NCBI GenBank assembly: GCA_947499615.1
Contig: CANMOP010000007.1
Location: 1 to 64,000, forward strand
DNA: 64,000 bases
Direction: 5' to 3'
DNA from: RH-chloro-G1 sp003670575
GTDB lineage: Bacteria; Chloroflexota; Dehalococcoidia; UBA2979
The notes under the pieces were generated by a model. That model was not told the origin of the DNA and made no database searches. It saw nothing but the letters and a program-made list of their open reading frames with translations. The position numbers were made by a program, and so were the translations under genes. The first letter of the stretch is position 1; each line of letters begins with the position of its first letter. Shown here one piece after another: positions 26,466-34,867 of the stretch.

Positions 26466-27548
26466 CTACTTCAGTCCTGACAGGTACGCCGCAACGGCGG
26501 TGATTTCTTCCTTGCTCAGCGCGCCACCGTCGGACTTCGCCATCGGGGGCATCTTCGAGCCCGGCTTCACGTCAGCCGAGTTGGCGATCCACTTCTCCAG
26601 CGTTTCCGGTGTGTTCACCAGGATGCCGGAGCCGATGGTGGTGCGTGAACCTACGTGTGTGAGATCGGGGCCTACCTTGCCGGCGGCCGCGGAGCCCTGG
26701 ACCGTGTGGCAGCCGATGCACGCGCTGCGCATGAAAATCTCTTGCCCCTGCTTCTCCAGCGCGCTTGCGGGATTAGCGCCGTTGGCAGCGGCGCTCTTCA
26801 GCCACGCGGCGAAGTCAGCCTCGGTGTGCACGAAGACGCGGAATCGCATGTTGGCGTGACTGGTGCCGCAGAACTCGGCGCACTGGCCAAGGTACGGCTC
26901 AGGGCGCGCACGCAGCGCCGTGAACTTGATGTCGTTGACGTGTCCCGGAACCATGTCTGTCTTACCCGCCAATTGCGGCACCCAGAAGGAATGGATCACG
27001 TCCACGGACTTCAGGTTGAACGCCACCTCCCGGCCTTCCGGGATGTGCAGCTCGTTCGCGGTCGTCACCTTCTCGTCGAGGTAGACGAACTCGAACCACC
27101 ACTGGTGCCCGATCGCGTCCACGCGGAGCGCGTTGGCGGCGATCGGCTGAGCCTCCGCGACGATGGCGTTCACGGTGGGGACGGAGATCAGGGTCACGAT
27201 GATGATCGGGATGAGCGTCCAGACGATCTCCAGACGAGTGTTGCCGTGGAACTGCCGCGCTGTGCGGCCGGGGCGCTCCCGGTAAGTGATGCTGAAGATG
27301 ACCGTCAGCGCCATGACGGCCACGAAGACGATGGCAGCCAGGATGAAGACCATGCGGTAGGGCACCCAGAGGGTCGCGTTGTGCGACCCCTCAATGACGG
27401 TGGTGCTTTGCGGAAGATTCGTCTCGCACGCCGCGGCCAGCACTGCCACGACGGCAAGCGCCATCACGGGGAGGAATCGCTGCGTCTGAGCCCGGGCCCG
27501 AGCCCAGCGAGTGTCGTCCACCCCGTCCCCCTTCGTTGGCTCGCCCAC
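26466..27548 (-). CDS. ctaC: Cytochrome c oxidase subunit II fused to cytochrome c (caa3 type)
   Basis: 360 residues from GTG 27548. The N-terminal signal ends in a lipobox (AVLAAAC) and is followed by two membrane helices, the cupredoxin domain with CuA ligands in HSFWVPQ and GQCAEFCGTSHANMRF, and a C-terminal class I cytochrome c domain with CIGCHTVQG and the distal methionine in SKMPPM. The fused heme domain takes electrons from small cytochromes c. It is the first gene of the oxidase operon, divergent from the cytochrome-maturation operon with a 156-bp shared control region. Confidence 0.95.
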   Translation of the reverse strand: MGEPTKGDGVDDTRWARARAQTQRFLPVMALAVVAVLAAACETNLPQSTTVIEGSHNATLWVPYRMVFILAAIVFVAVMALTVIFSITYRERPGRTARQFHGNTRLEIVWTLIPIIIVTLISVPTVNAIVAEAQPIAANALRVDAIGHQWWFEFVYLDEKVTTANELHIPEGREVAFNLKSVDVIHSFWVPQLAGKTDMVPGHVNDIKFTALRARPEPYLGQCAEFCGTSHANMRFRVFVHTEADFAAWLKSAAANGANPASALEKQGQEIFMRSACIGCHTVQGSAAAGKVGPDLTHVGSRTTIGSGILVNTPETLEKWIANSADVKPGSKMPPMAKSDGGALSKEEITAVAAYLSGLK

Positions 27549-27704
27549 TACGCTTCTGAGATGCCCATCACCGAAGGGAGCCGCTGTACAGGTACCATTG
27601 GCTCGCCCGTTGGGTCAAGCCGAGTAAACGATTTCGGGCGGCGTCAGACGTAATGTCGGGCCGCCAGTTGATCGCCCATCGGGCGGGGAATAGCCTCGAT
27701 CGGC

Positions 27705-28295
27705 ATGACGATCAGCCTGTCAACGCGTTCTGCCGCTGGCCGCCGGACGCTGCTTGTCGCGGTGGCTGTTGTGGTCATCGCGCTGTTGGCGGTGCTGGCG
27801 CTAGCGCTTGCCCGCGGGCGGCCCGAGGAGCGCGGCGCCCTGGCAGGCGGACGAGCACCGGCGTTCAACCTCCCCACCTTCCAGGGTGGCCGGTTTAACC
27901 TCGCCGAGCATGCAGGCGGGCCGGTGCTGGTGTACTTCTGGGCCTCTTGGTGCCTCCCCTGCCGGGACGAGGCGCCGATCATCCAGCGCTTGGCGGCGGA
28001 ATATGAAGGTCGGGGGTATGCCTTCGTGGGAGTCAACATCTGGGACGCTGAGAAGGATGCGAGAGCCTTTGTGCAGCAGTACGGGCTGACGTTCGCCACG
28101 GTCGCCGACCAGAAGGGTGAGGTGTACCTCGACTTCGGGGTGGAACGGCTGCCCACCGCAATCATGCTTGGGCCCGGCCTGCAGGTGGAGCGACGCTTCC
28201 TGGGGCAGCTCCGTGAGCCCGAGCTGCGTGCCCTACTCGACGGTGTCCGTCCGGTCGATGGGGTCCGTCCGGCCGGTGCGGGGCAGCGAGGATGA
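27705..28295 (+). CDS. Thioredoxin-like thiol-disulfide protein (ResA/CcmG type)
   Basis: 196 residues. An N-terminal membrane anchor (TLLVAVAVVVIALLAVLALAL) is followed by an AhpC/TSA-thioredoxin domain with the active site WASWCLPC and the cis-proline in RLPTAIM. It should reduce apocytochrome c or CcmH cysteines outside the membrane before heme attachment. It starts the ccm operon and its stop overlaps the ccmE start (ATGA). A small imperfect duplication (GTCCGTCCGG twice) near the 3' end encodes the repeated GVRPV/GVRPA tail. Confidence 0.9.
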   Translation: MTISLSTRSAAGRRTLLVAVAVVVIALLAVLALALARGRPEERGALAGGRAPAFNLPTFQGGRFNLAEHAGGPVLVYFWASWCLPCRDEAPIIQRLAAEYEGRGYAFVGVNIWDAEKDARAFVQQYGLTFATVADQKGEVYLDFGVERLPTAIMLGPGLQVERRFLGQLREPELRALLDGVRPVDGVRPAGAGQRG

Positions 28296-28771
28296 CCGCC
28301 CCATTGCCACAGCCGCGCGCGTCCGGGCCTGGGGTCCTCGGGTCCCGTCGAGGGAAGCTCGTCGCGTTGCTTCTGCTGGCCACCGTGGCGATTACCGTGC
28401 TCTCCGTGCGCGCCGCGGGCTCCTCGCTGTCGTACTACGCCACGCCCGAGGAGTTTGCGCAGAAGATCGACGACTCCGGCACGCGCTGGCGCGTCGGCGG
28501 TCGAGTCGTCGAGGGCTCGGTGGTGGAGACGAACGGCCGCCCCTCGATGTTCACCATCTACGGCGACCACGGCGAGCGTATGGACATCCAGTACGGCGGC
28601 ATCAAGCCGAACCTGTTCGGTCCGGGTGCCTTCGTGGTGATCGAGGGCGTCTCCGACGGCCCGGGTCGGTTGAAGGCGTCGTCCGTCATCATCAAGCACG
28701 AGAACGAGTTCCTCGTCAGCCCGACGCCTGGGCCCGCCGGCGGCGTCCCGCCGGCGGCGCCGCCGCGATGA
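28292..28771 (+). CDS. ccmE: Cytochrome c maturation protein CcmE (heme chaperone)
   Basis: 159 residues. One N-terminal membrane anchor, then an OB-fold domain with RVGGRVVEGSV and the DIQYGGIKPNLFGPGAFVVIEG strands. CcmE binds heme covalently through a histidine in an HxxxY motif. Here the equivalent is KHENEF, giving HxxxF with phenylalanine where tyrosine (an axial ligand in E. coli) is expected. The protein ends in a Pro/Gly-rich tail. It overlaps the upstream gene and lies 18 bp before ccmF. Confidence 0.88.
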   Translation: MTAPLPQPRASGPGVLGSRRGKLVALLLLATVAITVLSVRAAGSSLSYYATPEEFAQKIDDSGTRWRVGGRVVEGSVVETNGRPSMFTIYGDHGERMDIQYGGIKPNLFGPGAFVVIEGVSDGPGRLKASSVIIKHENEFLVSPTPGPAGGVPPAAPPR

Positions 28772-28789
28772 CCGCGCGGTGACGCTGAC

Positions 28790-30799
28790 ATGAATGTGAT
28801 GGCCGCGGTCGGCGCGGGCTCGTTGCTCACGGCGCTCGCCGCGGCGTTGTTCGCGTGTCTGGGCGCCACCGTCGGCCTACGTGCCGGTCGCCCACTACTG
28901 ATTCGTGCCGCACGACAGGCACTGTTGGTGACTGCGCTGTTCACCTCGGTGGCCATCGGGACGCTGGCCGTGGCGCTGCTGCGCAACGACTTCTCGCTGG
29001 CGTACGTGGCCGGGGTCTCATCCCGTGGGATGCAGACCTATATGAAGTGGGCGTCCATCTACAGCCAGCAGGCCGGGTCGCTGCTGTTCTGGACGTGGTC
29101 CATGTCCCTCTTCATCGCGGCCTTCGCGCGCTGGACACTGCCGAAGATTCCGTGGGGCGCACCGCACGCGACGGCCGTCTGCGGCGCCGTGCTGGCCGCC
29201 TTCCTGTTCGCACTCACGTTCCTTGCCTCGCCGTTCCACGTGAGCGAGATCACCCCGCCCGACGGACGAGGTTTGAATCCCCTGTTGGTGGACGCGGGGA
29301 TGCTGATTCACCCTCCCTTCCTGCTGTCCGGGCTGGTCAGCACGGTCGTCCCATTCGCGCTGGGCGCGGCGGCGCTCATGTCCGGACGCATCGATGGCGT
29401 CTGGATCGCTGCGGTACGGCGCTGGGCGCTGCTCTCCTGGCTGGTGTTGAGCATCGGCAACCTGCTTGGCGGCTGGTGGGCGTACCACGTGCTCGGCTGG
29501 GGTGGGTACTGGGGCTGGGACCCCGTGGAGAACTCCGCAATCCTGCCGCTGTTCCCGATGACGGCCTTCCTGCACTCGATGATGGTGCAGGAGCGCCGAG
29601 GGATGCTGAAGCTCTGGAACCTCGCGCTGGTCGTGGCAGCGTTCAGCCTCGCTGTGTTCGGGACGTTCAACGTCCGCAGCGGGCTCGTCGACTCGGTGCA
29701 TTCGTTCGCACAGTCAGAGATCGGCGCGTACTTCCTGCTGCTCGTCGCTGCCGTGCTGGTGATCTCGATCGGGTTGATGGTGTGGCGAGCGCCGTACCTG
29801 CGCGCCGAGCATGACTTCGAGTCGCTGCTGTCGCGGGAGAGCGCCCTCATCGTCAACAACTACCTGTTCACGGCGATTGCGCTGGTCATCCTCGGCGGGA
29901 CGCTGTTCCCGGTCTTCTCGGAGTTGTTTGTCGATACGCGCGTGACCGTTGGTCCATCGTTCTTCAACGCCGCGGTCGGTCCGCTGCTGGTCGTACTGCT
30001 GGGATTGACCGCCATTGGCACGGTGTTGCCGTGGCGGCGCGCGGCGAACCAGACGCTACGGCGTCGGTTCGCGCTCCCGCTGCTGGGTACCGGGCTGGCG
30101 GCACTCGCGCTGCGGGTCGGCGGCATGCGCGACGTGGAGGCTCTCGTCGCCACTAGCGCGGCGATCATGCTGGTGCTTGCGACGGTCCGCGAGTTCATGC
30201 TGGGCGCGGCGGGGCTGCGGGCCGCTACCGGCCGTCCCTGGGTGGGCGCGCTGCTCTCGCTGTTCGAGCGTGACCAGCGCCGGTATGGCGGATACCTCGT
30301 GCACCTCGGCGTGGCGGTGATCGCAGTCGCGGTGGTGGGCTCCACGATCTACCAGCAGCAGTTGCGCCCCACGCTCGCGCCGGGCGAATCGTTCGAGGCC
30401 GGCGGGCGCACCATCACCTACGAGGGGCTGCGCCAGCGCAAAGGCACGTCGAATGGCATCGACAGCGAAATCTTCGCGGAACTGAGCGTGACGCAGGGCG
30501 GGCGTGAAGTTGCGCTGCTGGAGCCTGCGCGACGGCTGTTCACGAACTTCCCCGGTCAGCCGACGACCGTCGTCGGACTGCAGAGCACCCTACGGGACGA
30601 CCTGTACGTGTTCCTGCAGGGCTGGGACGACACCGAGGCGATTGAGTTGCATGTCTTCGTCAATCCGCTGGTGAACTGGCTCTGGATTGGGAGCGCGATC
30701 TACATCCTCGGCGGGGTGTTGGCATGGGTGCCGCGCCCCGCGTCGGAACCAGCGCGCGCTGCCGTGCCGGCTGGCGGTGCTGCGGGGAGCAAGGCGTGA
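28790..30799 (+). CDS. ccmF: Cytochrome c heme lyase CcmF
   Basis: 669 residues with about 14-15 membrane helices. The tryptophan-rich heme-handling motif is visible as WGGYWGWDPVENSA, with conserved histidines in PFHVSE, LIHPPFLLSG and the SVHSFAQS region, plus a large soluble loop near the C-terminus. CcmF moves heme from CcmE to apocytochrome c together with CcmH. Its TGA overlaps the ccmH start (TGATG). Confidence 0.94.
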   Translation: MNVMAAVGAGSLLTALAAALFACLGATVGLRAGRPLLIRAARQALLVTALFTSVAIGTLAVALLRNDFSLAYVAGVSSRGMQTYMKWASIYSQQAGSLLFWTWSMSLFIAAFARWTLPKIPWGAPHATAVCGAVLAAFLFALTFLASPFHVSEITPPDGRGLNPLLVDAGMLIHPPFLLSGLVSTVVPFALGAAALMSGRIDGVWIAAVRRWALLSWLVLSIGNLLGGWWAYHVLGWGGYWGWDPVENSAILPLFPMTAFLHSMMVQERRGMLKLWNLALVVAAFSLAVFGTFNVRSGLVDSVHSFAQSEIGAYFLLLVAAVLVISIGLMVWRAPYLRAEHDFESLLSRESALIVNNYLFTAIALVILGGTLFPVFSELFVDTRVTVGPSFFNAAVGPLLVVLLGLTAIGTVLPWRRAANQTLRRRFALPLLGTGLAALALRVGGMRDVEALVATSAAIMLVLATVREFMLGAAGLRAATGRPWVGALLSLFERDQRRYGGYLVHLGVAVIAVAVVGSTIYQQQLRPTLAPGESFEAGGRTITYEGLRQRKGTSNGIDSEIFAELSVTQGGREVALLEPARRLFTNFPGQPTTVVGLQSTLRDDLYVFLQGWDDTEAIELHVFVNPLVNWLWIGSAIYILGGVLAWVPRPASEPARAAVPAGGAAGSKA

Positions 30800-31281
30800 T
30801 GATGCGCGGCTCCCACACCGCACGGCTGCTGCCGCCGCTGCTGCTGCTCGCGGTGCTGGGCGCGATGTCGCTGGCGCATGTGCGCGCGGAGGAGCCGGAC
30901 AGCCGTCTGCTGCAGATCGAGCGGCGCCTGCTCTGTCCGCAGTGTACGAACCTTCGACTGGACGTGTGTGAGACTCAGATCTGCTTCGACATGCGCGCGC
31001 AGATCCGTGACCGCGTGGCGGGCGGCGAGAGCGACCAGCAGATCATCGACTACTTCACGGGCCGCTACGGGCAGCGTGTGCTCGCCGATGTGCCGGTGCG
31101 CGGGTTCAACCTGCTGCTCTTCGGCTGGGTCGGTGGGTCGGTGGCGCTGGTTGCGGTTGTTGGCACGCTGGTCCTGCTGCGCCTGCGTCGTAGTGCCAAC
31201 TCGACGCCGGTCGCGCCGATCTCCGACGCCGACGAGCGCTGGCTGGACGAGCAGGCCGCCGCCGATCGCGAGCGCCGGTGA
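30799..31281 (+). CDS. ccmH: Cytochrome c maturation protein CcmH
   Basis: 160 residues. An N-terminal signal/anchor is followed by a three-helix domain with the redox motif LLCPQC (in place of the usual RCxxCQ), then DYFTGRYGQRVL and a C-terminal membrane helix. CcmH holds apocytochrome cysteines for the heme lyase CcmF. It is start-stop overlapped with both neighbours. The extra cysteines in DVCETQIC are not part of the standard motif. Confidence 0.88.
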   Translation: MMRGSHTARLLPPLLLLAVLGAMSLAHVRAEEPDSRLLQIERRLLCPQCTNLRLDVCETQICFDMRAQIRDRVAGGESDQQIIDYFTGRYGQRVLADVPVRGFNLLLFGWVGGSVALVAVVGTLVLLRLRRSANSTPVAPISDADERWLDEQAAADRERR

Positions 31282-31571
31282 TGGAGTGGGCGATCCTGCT
31301 CGGCCTCGCGTTGATCGCGGCGGTGCTGGTGGCGCTGCCCGCTCGCAGTGCAGTCGCGCGGGCCGTCGACGCACCTGCGGACGACGAGGTAACGCGGCTG
31401 GCTGCCGAGCGCGACCGTCTGCTCGCGGAGCTCCGGGAGTTCGACGACGACGCAGCGGCTGGCCGCATCTCGGCGGACGATCGGTCGGCGGGGCGTCGCG
31501 CTCTCGCGCCGGGGCTGCGCGCGGTTACTGAGGCGTTGCGAGCGCTCGGTGGCCGCGAGGACGTGGCGTGA
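31281..31571 (+). CDS. Small CcmI-like membrane/coiled-coil protein
   Basis: 96 residues: one N-terminal membrane helix (WAILLGLALIAAVLVALP) and an acidic/Arg-rich helix (RDRLLAELREFDDDAAAGRIS). This resembles the first membrane-plus-linker segment of CcmI/CycH but lacks its TPR domain. It sits right after ccmH, where CcmI usually is, with overlaps on both sides (TGATG and GTGA). It probably assists apocytochrome handling. Confidence 0.6.
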   Translation: MEWAILLGLALIAAVLVALPARSAVARAVDAPADDEVTRLAAERDRLLAELREFDDDAAAGRISADDRSAGRRALAPGLRAVTEALRALGGREDVA

Positions 31572-32608
31572 ACCGCCTGACGATCCTGCTGTGCGGCATC
31601 GTCGCCCTGGGCTTGGCAGCCTCGACGTCCTCGCACGTCGCTGCGCAGGCGCGGGCGACGGGTGTCGTCAGCGGCACGATTCGCAACGGCAGCGCCGGCG
31701 CGACGTTGCCCACGCTGTCCGTCCAACTCATCGTGATCTCGCGGACCTCCGCGGTCACCTCGCTGGTCGCGACGGCCGAGGGTGGCCGCTTCCGCTTCGA
31801 GGTTCCGGCTGACGCGACGGTCACGTACCTGCTGCGCACCGAGTACCAGGGCGTCCCGTACTTCGACCCCGTCCCGATCCTGCTCTCCCCAGAGGCGAAC
31901 ATCGTGGCGCGCGAACTCATGGTGTACGAAGTCACGCGAGAGCGCCCCGCGCAGCGCATCACCTCGACGATCGTCTCGGTGCGCGGGATCGACCCGGAGG
32001 CGGCGCGGCTGCACCTTCAGCGCCGCGATGTCGTGGTCACTGCCGGTGACCGCGTCTACCTGGGCGGGGCGGACGGCGTCACGCTCCGGGTGCCTGCGCC
32101 GGAAGGCATCCTCGGCGTCGCGGCGGATCAGGGCATCGACGGTCTGGCCGCCGTCGATGGGCAGACCGTGACGTCCACGCAGCCGCTGCGCCCCGGCGAA
32201 AGCGTCGTCGTCACCAGCCTGGTCGTCGGCTACGATCCCGCCGTCGACGTCTATCGCGTGCGAGTCGTTGCGCCGCTGCCGACGGAGCGACTGGAGGTCT
32301 GGGTGCCGGAGCGCTTCGGGGGCACGGTGGAGCCAGGAGCCGGAGCGGCCCGCGCTGCCTCGCGTGAGGCGGATGACGAGCGCTGGACGGTCGTCGAGCG
32401 TCGAGGGGCCGCACCCGAGGGTGAGAGCCTGGTGGTGACCATGCGTGGACTGTCCGGCCGCAATGCCCCGAATCCCCTCGTGGAGCGCCGTGGCGCGGCT
32501 GTGGCCGTGCTGTTGGCGCTGGCGGTCATTGCGGGCGGTGTGACGGCTGTCGCGCGCCTGCGGCGCCCTGGAGCCGAGGCGTCGCCGTCCGGCACGCACA
32601 GCGCATGA
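31568..32608 (+). CDS. Secreted, membrane-anchored protein within the ccm operon
   Basis: 346 residues from GTG 31568. A signal peptide ends near SHVAAQA. An N-terminal beta-sandwich resembles a carboxypeptidase-regulatory-like domain (VSGTIRNGSAG, then GGRFRFEVP and TYLLRTEYQGVPY). A second beta-rich domain follows, and one C-terminal membrane helix (AVAVLLALAVIAGGVTAVA). There are no cysteines in redox pairs and no heme motif. It is overlapped with genes on both sides, so it is part of the ccm operon. A role as a periplasmic scaffold is inference. Confidence 0.65.
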   Translation: MNRLTILLCGIVALGLAASTSSHVAAQARATGVVSGTIRNGSAGATLPTLSVQLIVISRTSAVTSLVATAEGGRFRFEVPADATVTYLLRTEYQGVPYFDPVPILLSPEANIVARELMVYEVTRERPAQRITSTIVSVRGIDPEAARLHLQRRDVVVTAGDRVYLGGADGVTLRVPAPEGILGVAADQGIDGLAAVDGQTVTSTQPLRPGESVVVTSLVVGYDPAVDVYRVRVVAPLPTERLEVWVPERFGGTVEPGAGAARAASREADDERWTVVERRGAAPEGESLVVTMRGLSGRNAPNPLVERRGAAVAVLLALAVIAGGVTAVARLRRPGAEASPSGTHSA

Positions 32609-33255
32609 CTGCTGCGATCGATGCTCACGGGCTGGGGAAGCGATACGGCGCGTCCGAGGTGCTTGAGGACGTCACGTTCACCTTGGAGGCCGGCTCCCGA
32701 ACGGCGCTGCTCGGCGCGAACGGTGCCGGCAAGACCACACTGCTCGCGGTACTGTCCACGCTCGCAGCGCCCTCGCGGGGAACCGCCAGCGTGGCGGGGT
32801 ACCCCGTCGACGGTGCCTCCGCCGAGTTGCGGCGGCGCATCGGTGTGCTGACCCACAGCCCGATGTTGTACGAGGCGCTGAGCCCACTGGAGAACCTGCG
32901 CTTCTTCGCACGGCTCTATGGCGTCGTCGATGCCGAGGCGCGTATCGAGGAACTACTGCGCGCCCTTGGCCTCTGGCGTCGGCGCGAGGAGCCGACGGCG
33001 GTGCTCTCCCGTGGCTACCACCAGCGGTTGGCGATCGCGCGCGCGCTGGTACACCGCCCGGCGGTCTTGCTTCTCGACGAGCCGGAGACCGGCCTCGACG
33101 TCGAAGGCGTGGCGCTCCTCGACGAGCTGATGCTGCGCGCGCCGGGCATGACCGTGCTGGCCGCGACGCATCGGGTGGACCGCATCGACGTGTGGGCGGA
33201 CGACCGCCTGATGCTGGAGCGCGGCAGGGTCGCGGTGGCGGTGGGGCTGTCGTGA
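32605..33255 (+). CDS. ccmA: Heme exporter ATP-binding protein CcmA
   Basis: 216 residues, an ABC ATPase with Walker A GANGAGKTT, Walker B VLLLDEPETGLD and the signature-like LSRGYHQRLAIARAL. With CcmB and CcmC it powers release of holo-CcmE. Its start overlaps the preceding stop (ATGA) and its stop overlaps the ccmB start (GTGA). The signature has LSRGY where LSGGQ is typical, as in many CcmA proteins. Confidence 0.92.
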   Translation: MTAAIDAHGLGKRYGASEVLEDVTFTLEAGSRTALLGANGAGKTTLLAVLSTLAAPSRGTASVAGYPVDGASAELRRRIGVLTHSPMLYEALSPLENLRFFARLYGVVDAEARIEELLRALGLWRRREEPTAVLSRGYHQRLAIARALVHRPAVLLLDEPETGLDVEGVALLDELMLRAPGMTVLAATHRVDRIDVWADDRLMLERGRVAVAVGLS

Positions 33256-33908
33256 GCGCCTCGCTGGCCGTGATCGAGAAGGACCTGCGGCTGCTCTGGC
33301 GCCATCGCAGCGGTTGGCTGTCCGCCGCCACATTCGCAGCGATCACCGTGCTGACGTACTCGTTCGCGTTCGACCTCGTGACGGACGACGTGCGCCCGCT
33401 GCTTCCGGGCGTGCTCTGGGTGACGTTCCTGTTCGCGGGGACCATCGCCTGTAGCCGCACATTCACCGACGAGGTGGAGCAGGGTACCTTCGATGCGCTG
33501 CTGCTGGCGCCGGTGCCGCGCACCGCGCTCTACGTGGGCAAGGTGATCGCGAACCTTGTCGCGCTGCTGGCGATCGAGGTGGCCGTGCTCGTCATGGGGA
33601 CTATCCTGTTCAACACGACGTTGGTCACGGCGGAGTTGCTCGTGATCGTGGGTGTGGGGACAGTGGGGTACGTTTGCCTGACCACGCTGCTCGCCACCCT
33701 GGGATCGCGGGTGCGGTCGCGCGAGGTGCTGCTGCCCGTGCTGGCGCTGCCGTTGCTGGTGCCGCTGTTGATCGCCGGCGTGCGCGCCACAGGCGTCGCG
33801 CTGGATGTATCCGCGCCCAGTGCGCCGTGGCTGCTGCTGCTGGCGGTGTTCGCGATTTGGAGCGCAGTGGGCAGCGCGCTGCTGTTCCCGCTGGTGGTGG
33901 AGCGATGA
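33252..33908 (+). CDS. ccmB: Heme exporter membrane protein CcmB
   Basis: 218 residues from GTG 33252 with six membrane helices. The N-terminus EKDLRLLWRHRSGW and the segment FTDEVEQGTFDALLLAPVPRTALYVGK are family hallmarks. It is the permease partner of CcmA. Confidence 0.92.
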   Translation: MSASLAVIEKDLRLLWRHRSGWLSAATFAAITVLTYSFAFDLVTDDVRPLLPGVLWVTFLFAGTIACSRTFTDEVEQGTFDALLLAPVPRTALYVGKVIANLVALLAIEVAVLVMGTILFNTTLVTAELLVIVGVGTVGYVCLTTLLATLGSRVRSREVLLPVLALPLLVPLLIAGVRATGVALDVSAPSAPWLLLLAVFAIWSAVGSALLFPLVVER

Positions 33909-33947
33909 GAGACACAGGCGTGATGCACACGGCGAAAGCGGGCTCAC

Positions 33948-34658
33948 ATGCTGCGTAACACGCTGCTCGCTGTGTACGGCGCGCGCTGGACGGTGCTGCC
34001 GCCGCTCGTGGGCATCTCGATGCTCGCGATGCTCATCGGCGCGGTGGTCGTTGCGCCACGTGAGGTCGTTGAGGGCGAGGTGCAGCGCCTGTTCTACATT
34101 CATGCGCCCTCGGCCATCGCGATGTACCTCGCGGGCGGGGTGGTGTTCTTCGCATCGCTCGCGGTGTTGTGGACGCGAGACCTCCGATTCGATGCGCTGG
34201 CGCGCGCCGCCGCGACGGTGGGCGCGCTGTTCACTGCGATTGTGTTGGCGACCGGCGCGATCTGGGGGCGGCCGATCTGGGGCGTCTACTGGGCGTGGGA
34301 CGCTCGACTGACCGGCACGCTGATCCTGTTCCTCATCTACTCCGGCTATCTGCTGGCGAGGAGTCTGGCGGACGAGACGGATGAACAGGCGGCACGCTAT
34401 GCGGCCGTGCTGGCGATCATCGGTGCGCTGGACTTTCCGATCATCCATATGTCGGTGGACTGGTGGCGTACCCTGCACCCGCAGCCGATTGTGGCGCGAG
34501 GGGCGCTACCCACGCCCATGCTGCTGGTGTTCTTCGTCGGGCTGGTGGCGATCTCGCTGCTTGCCGTCTGGCTGATCGCGTTGCGCGCAGAGGCCGAGGG
34601 CCTGGCGACACGCGTCAGCGGCCTGCGCGCCGCCGCCGACCGGCGGGAGGGGGAGTAG
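33948..34658 (+). CDS. ccmC: Heme transporter protein CcmC
   Basis: 236 residues, six membrane helices. The heme-handling motif is GVYWAWDARLT, with the conserved histidines in LFYIHAPSA and FPIIHMSVDWWRTLH. CcmC loads heme onto CcmE at the outer face of the membrane. A CcmD-like gene overlaps its stop (TAGTG). Confidence 0.93.
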   Translation: MLRNTLLAVYGARWTVLPPLVGISMLAMLIGAVVVAPREVVEGEVQRLFYIHAPSAIAMYLAGGVVFFASLAVLWTRDLRFDALARAAATVGALFTAIVLATGAIWGRPIWGVYWAWDARLTGTLILFLIYSGYLLARSLADETDEQAARYAAVLAIIGALDFPIIHMSVDWWRTLHPQPIVARGALPTPMLLVFFVGLVAISLLAVWLIALRAEAEGLATRVSGLRAAADRREGE

Positions 34659-34858
34659 TGGATCACATCGAGTACCTGTTCGCCGGGTTCGCGGTGTTCT
34701 GGGCCGCGTTGTTCGGCTACCTGCTCTGGTTGCAGGCTCGGCTGCACTCCGTCTCCCGCGAGGTGCGACGGCTGGAGGAGCGGCTCGCCGAGTCCGGGGA
34801 TCGGGCGGCAGGGCGTGCCGACGCACGCGTCGATGAGCACACGGCGGCCAGAAGGTAG
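34658..34858 (+). CDS. Small CcmD-like membrane protein
   Basis: 66 residues from GTG 34658. A single membrane helix (YLFAGFAVFWAALFGYLLWL) is followed by a basic coiled coil (RLHSVSREVRRLEERLAE), the usual CcmD design. It lies directly after ccmC. CcmD stabilises the CcmABC-CcmE complex. The tail is longer than in most CcmD proteins. Confidence 0.72.
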   Translation: MDHIEYLFAGFAVFWAALFGYLLWLQARLHSVSREVRRLEERLAESGDRAAGRADARVDEHTAARR

Positions 34859-34867
34859 CATGGCGAT

